Of a stretch of 9,579 bases of DNA, positions 1-5,119 are shown piece by piece (positions within the stretch are counted from its first letter, which is position 1; the number at the start of each line of letters is the position of its first letter). The notes under the pieces were generated by a model. That model saw only the letters and a program-made list of their open reading frames with translations, was not told where the DNA came from and did no database searches. Source of the DNA: VMEP01 sp964414265 (GTDB lineage Bacteria > Patescibacteriota > Minisyncoccia > Phycocordibacterales > VMEP01); NCBI GenBank assembly GCA_964414265.1, contig CAYPVT010000027.1:1-9579 (forward strand), in the 5' to 3' direction. The position numbers and the translations under genes are program-made.

Positions 1-1
1 A

Positions 2-138
2 GGCGGGTACCATGAGTCTGCGAATGGTCGCCGAGTCCGGGGAGGAAGTTCTTAGTGAGTCTTCGAGCTTAGAAACTTGACCCCGATTCTCTTATACACA
101 AAGTAAATTAGTAACTCGTGACCGACTCCCATCCCGCA
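2..138 (+). ncRNA. candidate structured RNA, family unassigned
   Basis: No convincing protein is encoded here, but the segment folds into one long nested hairpin. Pairings seen are 3-7 with 133-137, 14-18 with 124-128, 26-29 with 120-123, 32-36 with 114-118, 38-42 with 81-85 and 46-50 with 74-78. That is about 29 base pairs, mostly G-C, in strictly nested order, with an unpaired A/T-rich stretch at 86-113. A strong terminator follows at 142-179, which favours the plus strand, but the fold is possible on either strand and that terminator also serves HU. I do not recognise the conserved cores of RNase P RNA, tmRNA, SRP RNA, 5S rRNA or tRNA. The overall shape (closing stem, one-sided bubble, terminal stem) loosely recalls 6S RNA, but this is not enough to assign it. 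The 5' end could lie outside the window. Confidence 0.4.
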
Positions 139-141
139 CAA

Positions 142-179
142 AAAAATAAAAAACCGCATTCGTGCGGTTTTTTATTTTT
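142..179. terminator. bidirectional intrinsic terminator (HU / candidate RNA)
   Basis: This is a perfect 17-bp inverted repeat (142-158 with 163-179) around a TTCG loop. The CCGCA/TGCGG core is flanked by A-runs on one side and T-runs on the other, so it reads as an intrinsic terminator in both directions. On the minus strand it lies 14 bases past the HU stop codon; on the plus strand it follows the candidate structured RNA. Confidence 0.85.
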
Positions 180-192
180 AGAGATGAGTGAA

Positions 193-465
193 TTACTTCA
201 CTGCGTCTTTCAAACCCTTGCCTGCGCGGAACTTAGGAACGTTCATTGCTGGTACGTTTACTGGTTCGCCAGTGCGAGGATTTCGGGCGGTTCTTGCTGC
301 GCGTTTCTTTACAACGAATGTTCCGAAACCTGCAACAGAGACCTCATCACCTTTCTTTAGTGATTTTACGATCGAGTCAAACACGGTCTCAACTGCTTGT
401 TCTGCAGAAACTTTCGTTCCACCTAACACTGCATGGACGGCGTCGACGATTGCTGCTTTATTCAT
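193..465 (-). CDS. hup: HU-family nucleoid DNA-binding protein
   Basis: This 90-residue protein has the standard HU length and full-length similarity to bacterial HU. HU is a dimeric histone-like protein that bends and compacts DNA in the nucleoid. The N-terminal helical dimerisation part (about 1-40) starts MNKAAIVDAV. The family signature follows: GFGTF at 46-50, the basic KKRAAR at 53-58, and the beta-arm RNPRTG at 61-66 with Pro63, the residue that intercalates at DNA kinks. The C-terminus KGLKDAVK is typical. It could formally be the related IHF type, but a lone gene with this arm is best called HU. The ATG at 465 is preceded by a run of A and no Shine-Dalgarno sequence. A palindrome (469-486) ends three bases upstream of the start, a promoter is predicted near 558-585, and a terminator lies at 142-179. 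Confidence 0.96.
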   Translation of the reverse strand: MNKAAIVDAVHAVLGGTKVSAEQAVETVFDSIVKSLKKGDEVSVAGFGTFVVKKRAARTARNPRTGEPVNVPAMNVPKFRAGKGLKDAVK

Positions 466-468
466 TTT

Positions 469-486
469 TTTAAGTAGCTACTTAAA
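469..486. promoter_or_regulatory. 18-nt perfect palindrome abutting the HU start
   Basis: The sequence TTTAAGTAGCTACTTAAA is a perfect two-fold palindrome three bases upstream of the HU ATG (465), inside the predicted 5' leader. As DNA it could be an operator for a dimeric protein, HU itself or another. As RNA it could form a hairpin (AAGUAGCUACUU region) that occludes or positions the start codon. The placement is seen; the function is inference. Confidence 0.5.
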
Positions 487-498
487 CGATTAATAATG

Positions 499-538
499 CT
501 CGACCGAGTTTTATTATGGTCATACACGCGTATGAACC
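499..538 (-). promoter_or_regulatory. HU mRNA leader with two small hairpins
   Basis: Within the predicted HU leader, 499-508 is a short inverted repeat (CTCG/CGAG). Positions 518-525 pair with 530-538 (GGTCATAC with GTATGAACC, one bulged A) around a four-base loop. With the palindrome at 469-486, the leader of about 86 bases carries three consecutive hairpins. No known leader family is recognised. Confidence 0.35.
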
Positions 539-557
539 GCCTTAAGACCACGCAAAC

Positions 558-585
558 ATTATATATCAGGCCGTTTTTTAGGCAA
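558..585 (-). promoter_or_regulatory. predicted promoter of HU
   Basis: On the minus strand a consensus -10 TATAAT (563-558) lies 16 bases downstream of TTGCCT (585-580), which matches 4 of 6 bases of the -35 consensus. Transcription would start near 551 and give a leader of about 86 bases. This is the only good promoter between the rny terminator and HU. Confidence 0.6.
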
Positions 586-670
586 CAGCCATAAGGTATG
601 GATAGTGGAATATAAAAAATAGAAAGTAGAAATGAGTAGGGAAAAAAGAAAAAACACATAATTATTTAAA

Positions 671-701
671 CAAAAAATCAAGGGGACCCCTTGATTTTTT
701 G
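671..701. terminator. rny terminator (bidirectional shape)
   Basis: This is a perfect inverted repeat with 14-bp arms (671-684 with 688-701) and a GAC loop. The core is TCAAGGG/CCCTTGA, bounded by six A on one side and six T on the other. It lies 27 bases past the rny stop on the minus strand and separates rny from HU. Confidence 0.85.
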
Positions 702-727
702 TTGTAGAATATAGGTTTTTTGACTTT

Positions 728-2257
728 TTATCTTGCGTACTCAATGACGCGAGATTCGCGGATGACGTTTATCTTTATTTCACCAGGGTATTTCAATTCT
801 TTCTCAACACGAAGGGCAATTTCTTGCGCCATCTTCTTGGCTTCAAGGTCACTAACTTTTTCAGGGTAAACAAAAATACGAACTTCTCTTCCAGCTTGAA
901 GTGCGTAAGTTTTTTCAACACCCTCAAAAGAATTTGCGATAGCTTCAAGGTCACCCAATCTCTTTAGATAATTTTCTGCGGTATCGCGGCGCGCGCCAGG
1001 ACGACCCCCAGAAATTGCATCGGCTGTTTGAACAATTATTGATTCAATTGTTTCGTAAGGATACTCATCGTGATGTGATTGCATTGCTTGAATAATACGA
1101 ACATCAGCGCCGTACTTCTGAAGGATGCGCCTACCGATATCAACGTGAGTTCCTTGCACTTCATGGTCAACAGCCTTACCAATATCATGCAAAAGGGCTC
1201 CCGCCTTAGCGATTGTGACGTCACCACCTAATTCCTCGGCAAGCATTCCAGAAATATGCGCCATTTCTAGTGAGTGCTGAAGAACATTTTGTCCATAACT
1301 TGTGCGGAAATATAATCTTCCTAAAATTGCGATGATTCGTGGGTCAACATTAAACAATCCGCACTCGTAAACAGCTTGTTCTCCTTTTTCTTTGATTATT
1401 TTGTGAATTTCATTTTTTGCTTTTTCAACCATCTCTTCAATTTTTACTGGTTGAATGCGACCGTCAAGAATTAAATTCTCAAGTGCGACTCGGGCAATTT
1501 GCCTGCGGACAGGATCAAAAGAAGAAATAATGATGTACCCAGGAGTATCATCAACAATAAGCTCAACTCCAGATGCACGCTCAAAGGCTCTAATGTTCCT
1601 TCCTTCTTTCCCGATAATTTTTCCTTTAACTTCGTCTGATGGAATTGTGACATTTGTCGTCATTATTTCAGCAGCAGTTGAGGAAGCGAGGCGTTGTATT
1701 GATGTGGCCAAAATATCTTTTGCTTTACGGTCAAGACGCTCGGCATTGGCTGTTTCCAGTTTTTGCATGCGGATAAGCATATCCTCTTCGTACCTTTTTT
1801 CTAGAGTAGCGAAAAGTTCCGCTCGCGCTTCCTCTTCTGTTAGTTTAGTTACGCGCTCAAGCTCGTGTTGGTGTTTTAGCAAAACCTCCTCAGTTTCCTT
1901 TTTAACGTTTGCGACCTCTTCGATTTTGTTTTTTAAACTCTCTGCCTCCTTACTAATATCAACCTGGCGTTGATCAAGAAGCCCTTCTTTGTTGATTAGG
2001 CGTTCTTCTGTCTTTTTAAACTCTGCATCGTGTTTTTTCTCTTCTTCGCGGAGCTCCTCCATTCTTGTCTCCGCCTTTTTTACCGCTTCGTTTACGATTT
2101 TACCAGCCTCTTCTTTGGCCTGGAGAGTCATTTGCTTAATCTGAAGCTCCATTGACCCTTTTTTCCCTAAAAGGACGAGCCAACGCAAAATATAACCGAT
2201 TGCGATACCCGCTACACCAGCTACGGCGACTAGCGCCAAAACTATCTTAAGACTCAT
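728..2257 (-). CDS. rny: ribonuclease Y
   Basis: RNase Y is a membrane-anchored endoribonuclease that initiates mRNA decay. The 509-residue length is normal for the family (about 510-520). In order: an N-terminal membrane helix (about 5-30); a long charged coiled coil (about 35-195) with many EEA/KKE heptad-like stretches; a KH RNA-binding domain with the GKEG loop at 216-219 followed by RNIRAFE; and an HD hydrolase domain with the metal-binding HD pair at 357-358 (LLHDIGKAVDHE), plus H328, GTHVDIG around H371 and HH at 395-396. The C-terminus KINVIRESRVIEYAR is the family ending. The ATG at 2257 gives the anchor directly at the N-terminus. It has no Shine-Dalgarno sequence; instead a 6-bp hairpin sits one base upstream. 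No convincing promoter is seen in 2258-2420. It lies between clpP and HU, each separated from it by a terminator. Confidence 0.97.
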   Translation of the reverse strand: MSLKIVLALVAVAGVAGIAIGYILRWLVLLGKKGSMELQIKQMTLQAKEEAGKIVNEAVKKAETRMEELREEEKKHDAEFKKTEERLINKEGLLDQRQVDISKEAESLKNKIEEVANVKKETEEVLLKHQHELERVTKLTEEEARAELFATLEKRYEEDMLIRMQKLETANAERLDRKAKDILATSIQRLASSTAAEIMTTNVTIPSDEVKGKIIGKEGRNIRAFERASGVELIVDDTPGYIIISSFDPVRRQIARVALENLILDGRIQPVKIEEMVEKAKNEIHKIIKEKGEQAVYECGLFNVDPRIIAILGRLYFRTSYGQNVLQHSLEMAHISGMLAEELGGDVTIAKAGALLHDIGKAVDHEVQGTHVDIGRRILQKYGADVRIIQAMQSHHDEYPYETIESIIVQTADAISGGRPGARRDTAENYLKRLGDLEAIANSFEGVEKTYALQAGREVRIFVYPEKVSDLEAKKMAQEIALRVEKELKYPGEIKINVIRESRVIEYAR

Positions 2258-2258
2258 A

Positions 2259-2275
2259 AGCGATCAGGAATCGCT
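2259..2275 (-). promoter_or_regulatory. hairpin immediately upstream of the rny start
   Basis: AGCGAT (2259-2264) and ATCGCT (2270-2275) form a perfect 6-bp stem with a five-base loop, ending one base before the rny ATG. It occupies the place where a Shine-Dalgarno sequence would be. It could control translation initiation or be the scar of a DNA operator; function is inferred from position only. Confidence 0.4.
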
Positions 2276-2420
2276 CGTAAAAACGTTGCAATTATTAGGT
2301 TTTTTGACTATTACTTAGTGTGTTTTCCAGAATGTAATTCATACAGAGGCTAAAACCGAACGTTTGTTTCAAGTGATTCATTTTAATTTATTAAGTGAAC
2401 AAATCTATTCTATCATTGTC

Positions 2421-2470
2421 AATAGTAAAAGTAAAAATGGCCATTTTTGGCCATTTTTACTTTTACTATT
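2421..2470. terminator. clpP terminator, 22-bp perfect inverted repeat
   Basis: Arms 2421-2442 and 2449-2470 are perfectly complementary over 22 bp with a six-base loop. The GGCC core nearest the loop is flanked by A/T runs, so the RNA is a strong hairpin with a U-rich 3' side. The clpP stop codon (2466-2468) lies inside the arm, so coding sequence and terminator overlap. Confidence 0.8.
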
Positions 2471-3059
2471 TTCCGTTACTGATACGGGTTTTGATGATAT
2501 CGTCGATTAATCCGTATTTTTTAGCTTCTTCAGCCGACATGTAGTAGTCGCGATCGACATCTTTTTCAATTTGGGAAATAGGTTGCCCCGTGTTTTTGGA
2601 GAGAATTTTATTGAGAGAGTCTTTTGTTTTCAAAATATGCTTTGCGGAGATTGCAATATCTGATGCTTGCCCTTCTGTACCACCCATTGGTTGGTGAATC
2701 ATAACTTCGGCATTTGGGAGGACAAAGCGCTTTCCTTTTGCGCCAGCAGATAGAAGTACCGCACCCATTGAGGCGGCGATACCAACACAAATTGTTGAAA
2801 CATCCGGCTTGATGAAATTCATCGTGTCTAAGATGGCAAGTCCTGCCGTGACGTGTCCTCCTGGAGAATTAATGTAGAGGGAAATATCTTTTTTTGGGTC
2901 TTCGTTTTCAAGAAAGATTAGTTGGGCAATGACTATGTTTGCTGTATGGTCATCAATTGGTCCGCCTAAGAAAATAATGCGATCACGTAAAAGACGCGAA
3001 TAGATGTCGTATGCGCGTTCCCCGTATTGTGATTTTTCGATAACTGTTGGTATTAACAT
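2466..3059 (-). CDS. clpP: ATP-dependent Clp protease proteolytic subunit
   Basis: ClpP is the serine peptidase that forms the barrel of Clp proteases and degrades substrates fed by an AAA+ partner (ClpX or ClpA/C, not in this window). The 197-residue protein is of usual length and aligns end to end with the family. The catalytic triad is visible as Ser97 in GIAASMG, His122 in MIHQP and Asp171 in DRDYYM. YINSPGG at 62-68 lines the substrate groove. The start at 3059 gives MLIPTVIEKSQYGERAYDIY, the normal N-terminus with essentially no propeptide. The gene has its own extended -10 promoter (3093-3101) and ends inside a strong terminator. In many bacteria clpP directly follows tig; here two plus-strand genes separate them. 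Confidence 0.97.
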   Translation of the reverse strand: MLIPTVIEKSQYGERAYDIYSRLLRDRIIFLGGPIDDHTANIVIAQLIFLENEDPKKDISLYINSPGGHVTAGLAILDTMNFIKPDVSTICVGIAASMGAVLLSAGAKGKRFVLPNAEVMIHQPMGGTEGQASDIAISAKHILKTKDSLNKILSKNTGQPISQIEKDVDRDYYMSAEEAKKYGLIDDIIKTRISNGK

Positions 3060-3092
3060 AGTTTTTATCAGCCAATTAGCTTATAAAAGCAG

Positions 3093-3101
3093 ATTATAGC
3101 A
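3093..3101 (-). promoter_or_regulatory. clpP promoter, extended -10
   Basis: On the minus strand TGCTATAAT is a perfect extended -10 element (TGnTATAAT). A weak -35 (TTGCAA, 3119-3114, 4 of 6) lies 15 bases upstream. The predicted start near 3086 leaves a short leader of about 27 bases before the clpP ATG at 3059. No Shine-Dalgarno sequence is visible in that leader. Confidence 0.65.
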
Positions 3102-3151
3102 GAATAAATTTTTTTGCAATGCATGCCTAGATACAACACAGTTTTTTGGTG

Positions 3152-3157
3152 TATAGT
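3152..3157 (+). promoter_or_regulatory. possible -10 element of the Tat-JAMM gene
   Basis: TATAGT matches 5 of 6 bases of the -10 consensus and points into the plus-strand gene. Transcription starting near 3164 would leave only a few bases before the ATG at 3168. No good -35 is seen. The same hexamer stands before rsmE. Confidence 0.35.
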
Positions 3158-3167
3158 TATGAGTATT

Positions 3168-4205
3168 ATGGGTTTTGAGAATTTAGGAGAGACGTCAATA
3201 GAAACAGAGCCTCTTCAAAATGAACAACAAGAAGAAGAGATTGATTTGTCTCGACGTAATTTTTTGAAAGGGCTTGGTGCTATAGCCCTCAGTTCTTTAA
3301 TTGCTCAACCCCAAGAAAGTTCTGCTGGAAACACGACAAGGGAAACACCTGGAAAAGAAAACCTGCTTGTTAATCATGAAAATCCAAACGAACAGATACT
3401 TAGCCCGGAATACAAGAAAGGTGTGGATTTTTTCCGACAAAAGGCACTCAATGAAAAAGAAGAATACGCTGGTTTTTACGTGGAGAAAGAGGGAAACGGA
3501 ACCTGGCAATCTGCAAGACATAAAGAAGGTCTTGCAACAATTAATTACGATTCTGTTGAAGAAGCGCTTAAGGAAAAACCAAATCTTTTATACATTTTCC
3601 ACACCCACACAACAGACGGAATATACGAAACTGATGTGGATAGAAAGAAAGGTGTTCGTGAAGGAAAAGAGAACCCTGTTGGAATGCCGCCGAGTGTACT
3701 TGATATCGGTACCGCGATAGATATGCACGACCAATTACTGAGAGACTATAAGGGAACGATAAAAATAAAAGAAAAAGTTATTGATGAAGCCGGAGTATGG
3801 ACGTACTCGTTTGACGAGAAGCACCCGTGCATAGAAGAAATTAGAGAATTAAAAAAATTTATCAAAAAAACCGTGTCGGGACTTTCTGAAAATTTATCGG
3901 TAAAGGCGTATATAGATAAAAATCCAGTAACAAAGGATTCCGATCCGCGCATCGCGAATATGGATATTTTTGACAACGTGAGCAGCTTTGACCTTGAGGC
4001 CAGAGAAGCCCTTTCTCTTATTTCAAAAAAGATTGGAAACTTGGGAAAAATAATTCACGAAGTGCAGAGGAATGAGTTTATGTACCGCGCCCTCGTTAAA
4101 GAGCGAAGGCAACCGTCTCCACAAAAAATAGCTGATCTGTATAAGGAAATGGGGGTTAGTCTAACTTTTGAGCCACATGAAGCTATTTTGCTTGCTGGAA
4201 AATAA
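3168..4205 (+). CDS. Tat-signal protein with JAMM/MPN-like metal-site pattern
   Basis: The product is 345 residues from ATG 3168. Alternative in-frame starts are ATG 3159, ATG 3123 and TTG 3114; 3168 is chosen because a TATAGT box overlaps the earlier region. After an acidic N-region comes a textbook twin-arginine motif SRRNFLK (Arg29-Arg30), a hydrophobic stretch (about 33-46) and a possible cleavage site after SSA (51-53), so export by the Tat pathway as a folded protein is inferred. The mature part shows EYAGF (Glu99), then LLYIFHTHT (His145, His147) 46 residues later, then PPSVLD (Ser176, Asp179). This is the order E, HxH, SxxD of JAMM/MPN zinc peptidases, with the usual E-to-H spacing but about 20 extra residues between HxH and SxxD. 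The C-terminal third is helical and charged and unrecognised. Peptidase activity is inference; it could be an inactive MPN fold. It diverges from clpP and precedes rsmE by 60 bases. Confidence 0.75.
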   Translation: MGFENLGETSIETEPLQNEQQEEEIDLSRRNFLKGLGAIALSSLIAQPQESSAGNTTRETPGKENLLVNHENPNEQILSPEYKKGVDFFRQKALNEKEEYAGFYVEKEGNGTWQSARHKEGLATINYDSVEEALKEKPNLLYIFHTHTTDGIYETDVDRKKGVREGKENPVGMPPSVLDIGTAIDMHDQLLRDYKGTIKIKEKVIDEAGVWTYSFDEKHPCIEEIRELKKFIKKTVSGLSENLSVKAYIDKNPVTKDSDPRIANMDIFDNVSSFDLEAREALSLISKKIGNLGKIIHEVQRNEFMYRALVKERRQPSPQKIADLYKEMGVSLTFEPHEAILLAGK

Positions 4206-4253
4206 ACGTACGTATTAAAAAATAGCCCGTTTTTGTTTTTATTAGATATAACC

Positions 4254-4268
4254 TATAGTAGCGCTATG
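4254..4268 (+). promoter_or_regulatory. -10 element giving a probable leaderless rsmE mRNA
   Basis: TATAGT (4254-4259) is followed by exactly six bases before the ATG at 4266. A transcript started at normal distance would therefore begin at the A of the start codon. The -35 region is T-rich (TTGTTT around 4233) and weak. This spacing also supports ATG 4266 over the longer reading frame. Confidence 0.5.
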
Positions 4269-4961
4269 CGATTACACAGATTTTTTGTAGAACAAGAGAT
4301 AGGGGATAAAAAAACCATTGAAATAAAGGAAGAGAGGCTTTTGTACCAATGGAGAAATGTTTTACGTTTTTCTTCTCTAGATAAGGTTATCTTGTTTGAT
4401 GGAGAGGGTAGTGACTTCTTGTGTGAGATTAATATTCTTTCAAAAAATGAAGCAAAACTTTTTGTATTAGAAAAAACGAGAGGGATTATACCAAAGAGAA
4501 AGATTACACTTTTTGTTTCTTTGATTAAGCGGGAAAATTTTGAACTTGTGCTTGAGAAGACGACAGAGCTTGGTGTGTCACATATCATCCCAGTTGTTGC
4601 TGATAGGAGTGAAAAAAAATCTTTTAATTATGAAAGAAGCGCCAAAATTATAGTTGAGGCAAGTGAACAATCTGGGAGATCTGACATCCCCGTTCTTGGT
4701 GAAGAAATAAGATTAGAAGAGGCTGTAAATAAATACAAAAAAGAATTAAATATTTTTGCGTTTGATCCATCTGGCTTGGACTCTAATAAAACAACAGCTA
4801 AAAGTGATAATCTCGGACTATTTATTGGCCCTGAAGGTGGTTTTACCCCTAAAGAGTTAGAATTTTTTAAGGAAAAAGAAATCTCGATAGTAAAATTAGG
4901 AGAACAAATTCTTCGCGCAGAAACAGCAAACATTGTTGCTGTTTCTTTTGTTACGTTTTAG
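4266..4961 (+). CDS. rsmE: 16S rRNA (uracil-1498-N3)-methyltransferase
   Basis: RsmE methylates N3 of U1498 in helix 44 of 16S rRNA using S-adenosylmethionine; it is a SPOUT-class (trefoil-knot) dimer. The 231-residue protein from ATG 4266 has the family length and opening MRLHRFFV. Motifs in order are an N-terminal PUA-like part (about 1-70), EKTTELGV at 97-104, EASEQSGR at 131-138, GPEGGF at 188-193 and LGEQILRAETA at 211-221. The last two build the knotted SAM site. An upstream extension to 4233 is open but lacks homology-like sequence and would overlap the predicted promoter. It follows the Tat-JAMM gene on the same strand with no terminator between, so read-through is possible in addition to its own promoter. 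It converges on tig. Confidence 0.96.
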   Translation: MRLHRFFVEQEIGDKKTIEIKEERLLYQWRNVLRFSSLDKVILFDGEGSDFLCEINILSKNEAKLFVLEKTRGIIPKRKITLFVSLIKRENFELVLEKTTELGVSHIIPVVADRSEKKSFNYERSAKIIVEASEQSGRSDIPVLGEEIRLEEAVNKYKKELNIFAFDPSGLDSNKTTAKSDNLGLFIGPEGGFTPKELEFFKEKEISIVKLGEQILRAETANIVAVSFVTF

Positions 4962-4985
4962 TTTTATTAACGACATAGAGCGAGC

Positions 4986-5013
4986 AAAATACAAAAGTAA
5001 TCTTTTGTATTTT
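4986..5013. repeat. palindrome 1 of intergenic cluster, flanked by CGAGC repeats
   Basis: This is a perfect 12-bp inverted repeat (4986-4997 with 5002-5013, loop TAAT) made only of A/T-rich sequence. It is bracketed by the direct repeat CGAGC at 4981-4985 and 5014-5018. It may serve as a weak terminator for rsmE. The flanking duplication also resembles the footprint of a small inserted palindromic element. Confidence 0.5.
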
Positions 5014-5042
5014 CGAGCCGAGGAGTTAATACAGGTTTAATA

Positions 5043-5062
5043 CCTCACCGCTTGCGGTGAGG
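5043..5062. terminator. palindrome 2, GC-rich hairpin between rsmE and tig
   Basis: CCTCACCGC (5043-5051) and GCGGTGAGG (5054-5062) are perfectly complementary with a two-base centre, giving a stable GC-rich hairpin. No clean T-run follows on either strand, so it is not a canonical intrinsic terminator. It may be part of the termination or 3'-end stabilisation region for the convergent genes, or a REP-like repeat. Confidence 0.4.
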
Positions 5063-5064
5063 AT

Positions 5065-5110
5065 GTGCGAGCAAGGCGGGTTTTGATAAAATACCCCGTC
5101 GGCTTGCCAC
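5065..5110 (-). terminator. palindrome 3, probable tig 3' hairpin
   Basis: This imperfect hairpin starts 10 bases past the tig stop on the minus strand. It pairs 5065-5067 with 5108-5110, 5071-5075 with 5103-5107 (GCAAG/CTTGC), 5077-5080 with 5095-5098 (CGGG/CCCG), and TTTT with AAAA near the loop. A T-run after the hairpin is missing, so termination by this element alone is uncertain; it may act together with the other two palindromes. Confidence 0.4.
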
Positions 5111-5119
5111 AGGGAACCT

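Noticed and set aside
1..140. Assignment of the left-edge RNA to 5S rRNA, SRP RNA or RNase P RNA from short matches such as CCCATCCCG, GTCCGG and GGAGGAA
   Set aside because: The words occur in the wrong order or without the surrounding conserved core, and the helices do not match those families.
462..744. Two overlapping minus-strand reading frames of 61-65 codons between rny and HU
   Set aside because: They run through the rny terminator or the HU promoter and leader, are rich in Phe, Leu, Tyr and Ser from A/T-rich DNA, and resemble no family.
1455..1973. A 172-codon plus-strand reading frame antisense to rny
   Set aside because: It mirrors the KH and coiled-coil coding region; Ser/Arg-rich composition is the usual antisense shadow.
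2394..2422. A perfect TTGACA at 2422-2417 (minus) as a rny promoter
   Set aside because: At 16-18 bases downstream there is no acceptable -10 (TTCACT at best), and the box overlaps the clpP terminator arm.
4233..4265. A longer rsmE start with 11 extra residues
   Set aside because: The family starts at MRLHRFFV; the extension overlaps a -10 box placed correctly for ATG 4266.
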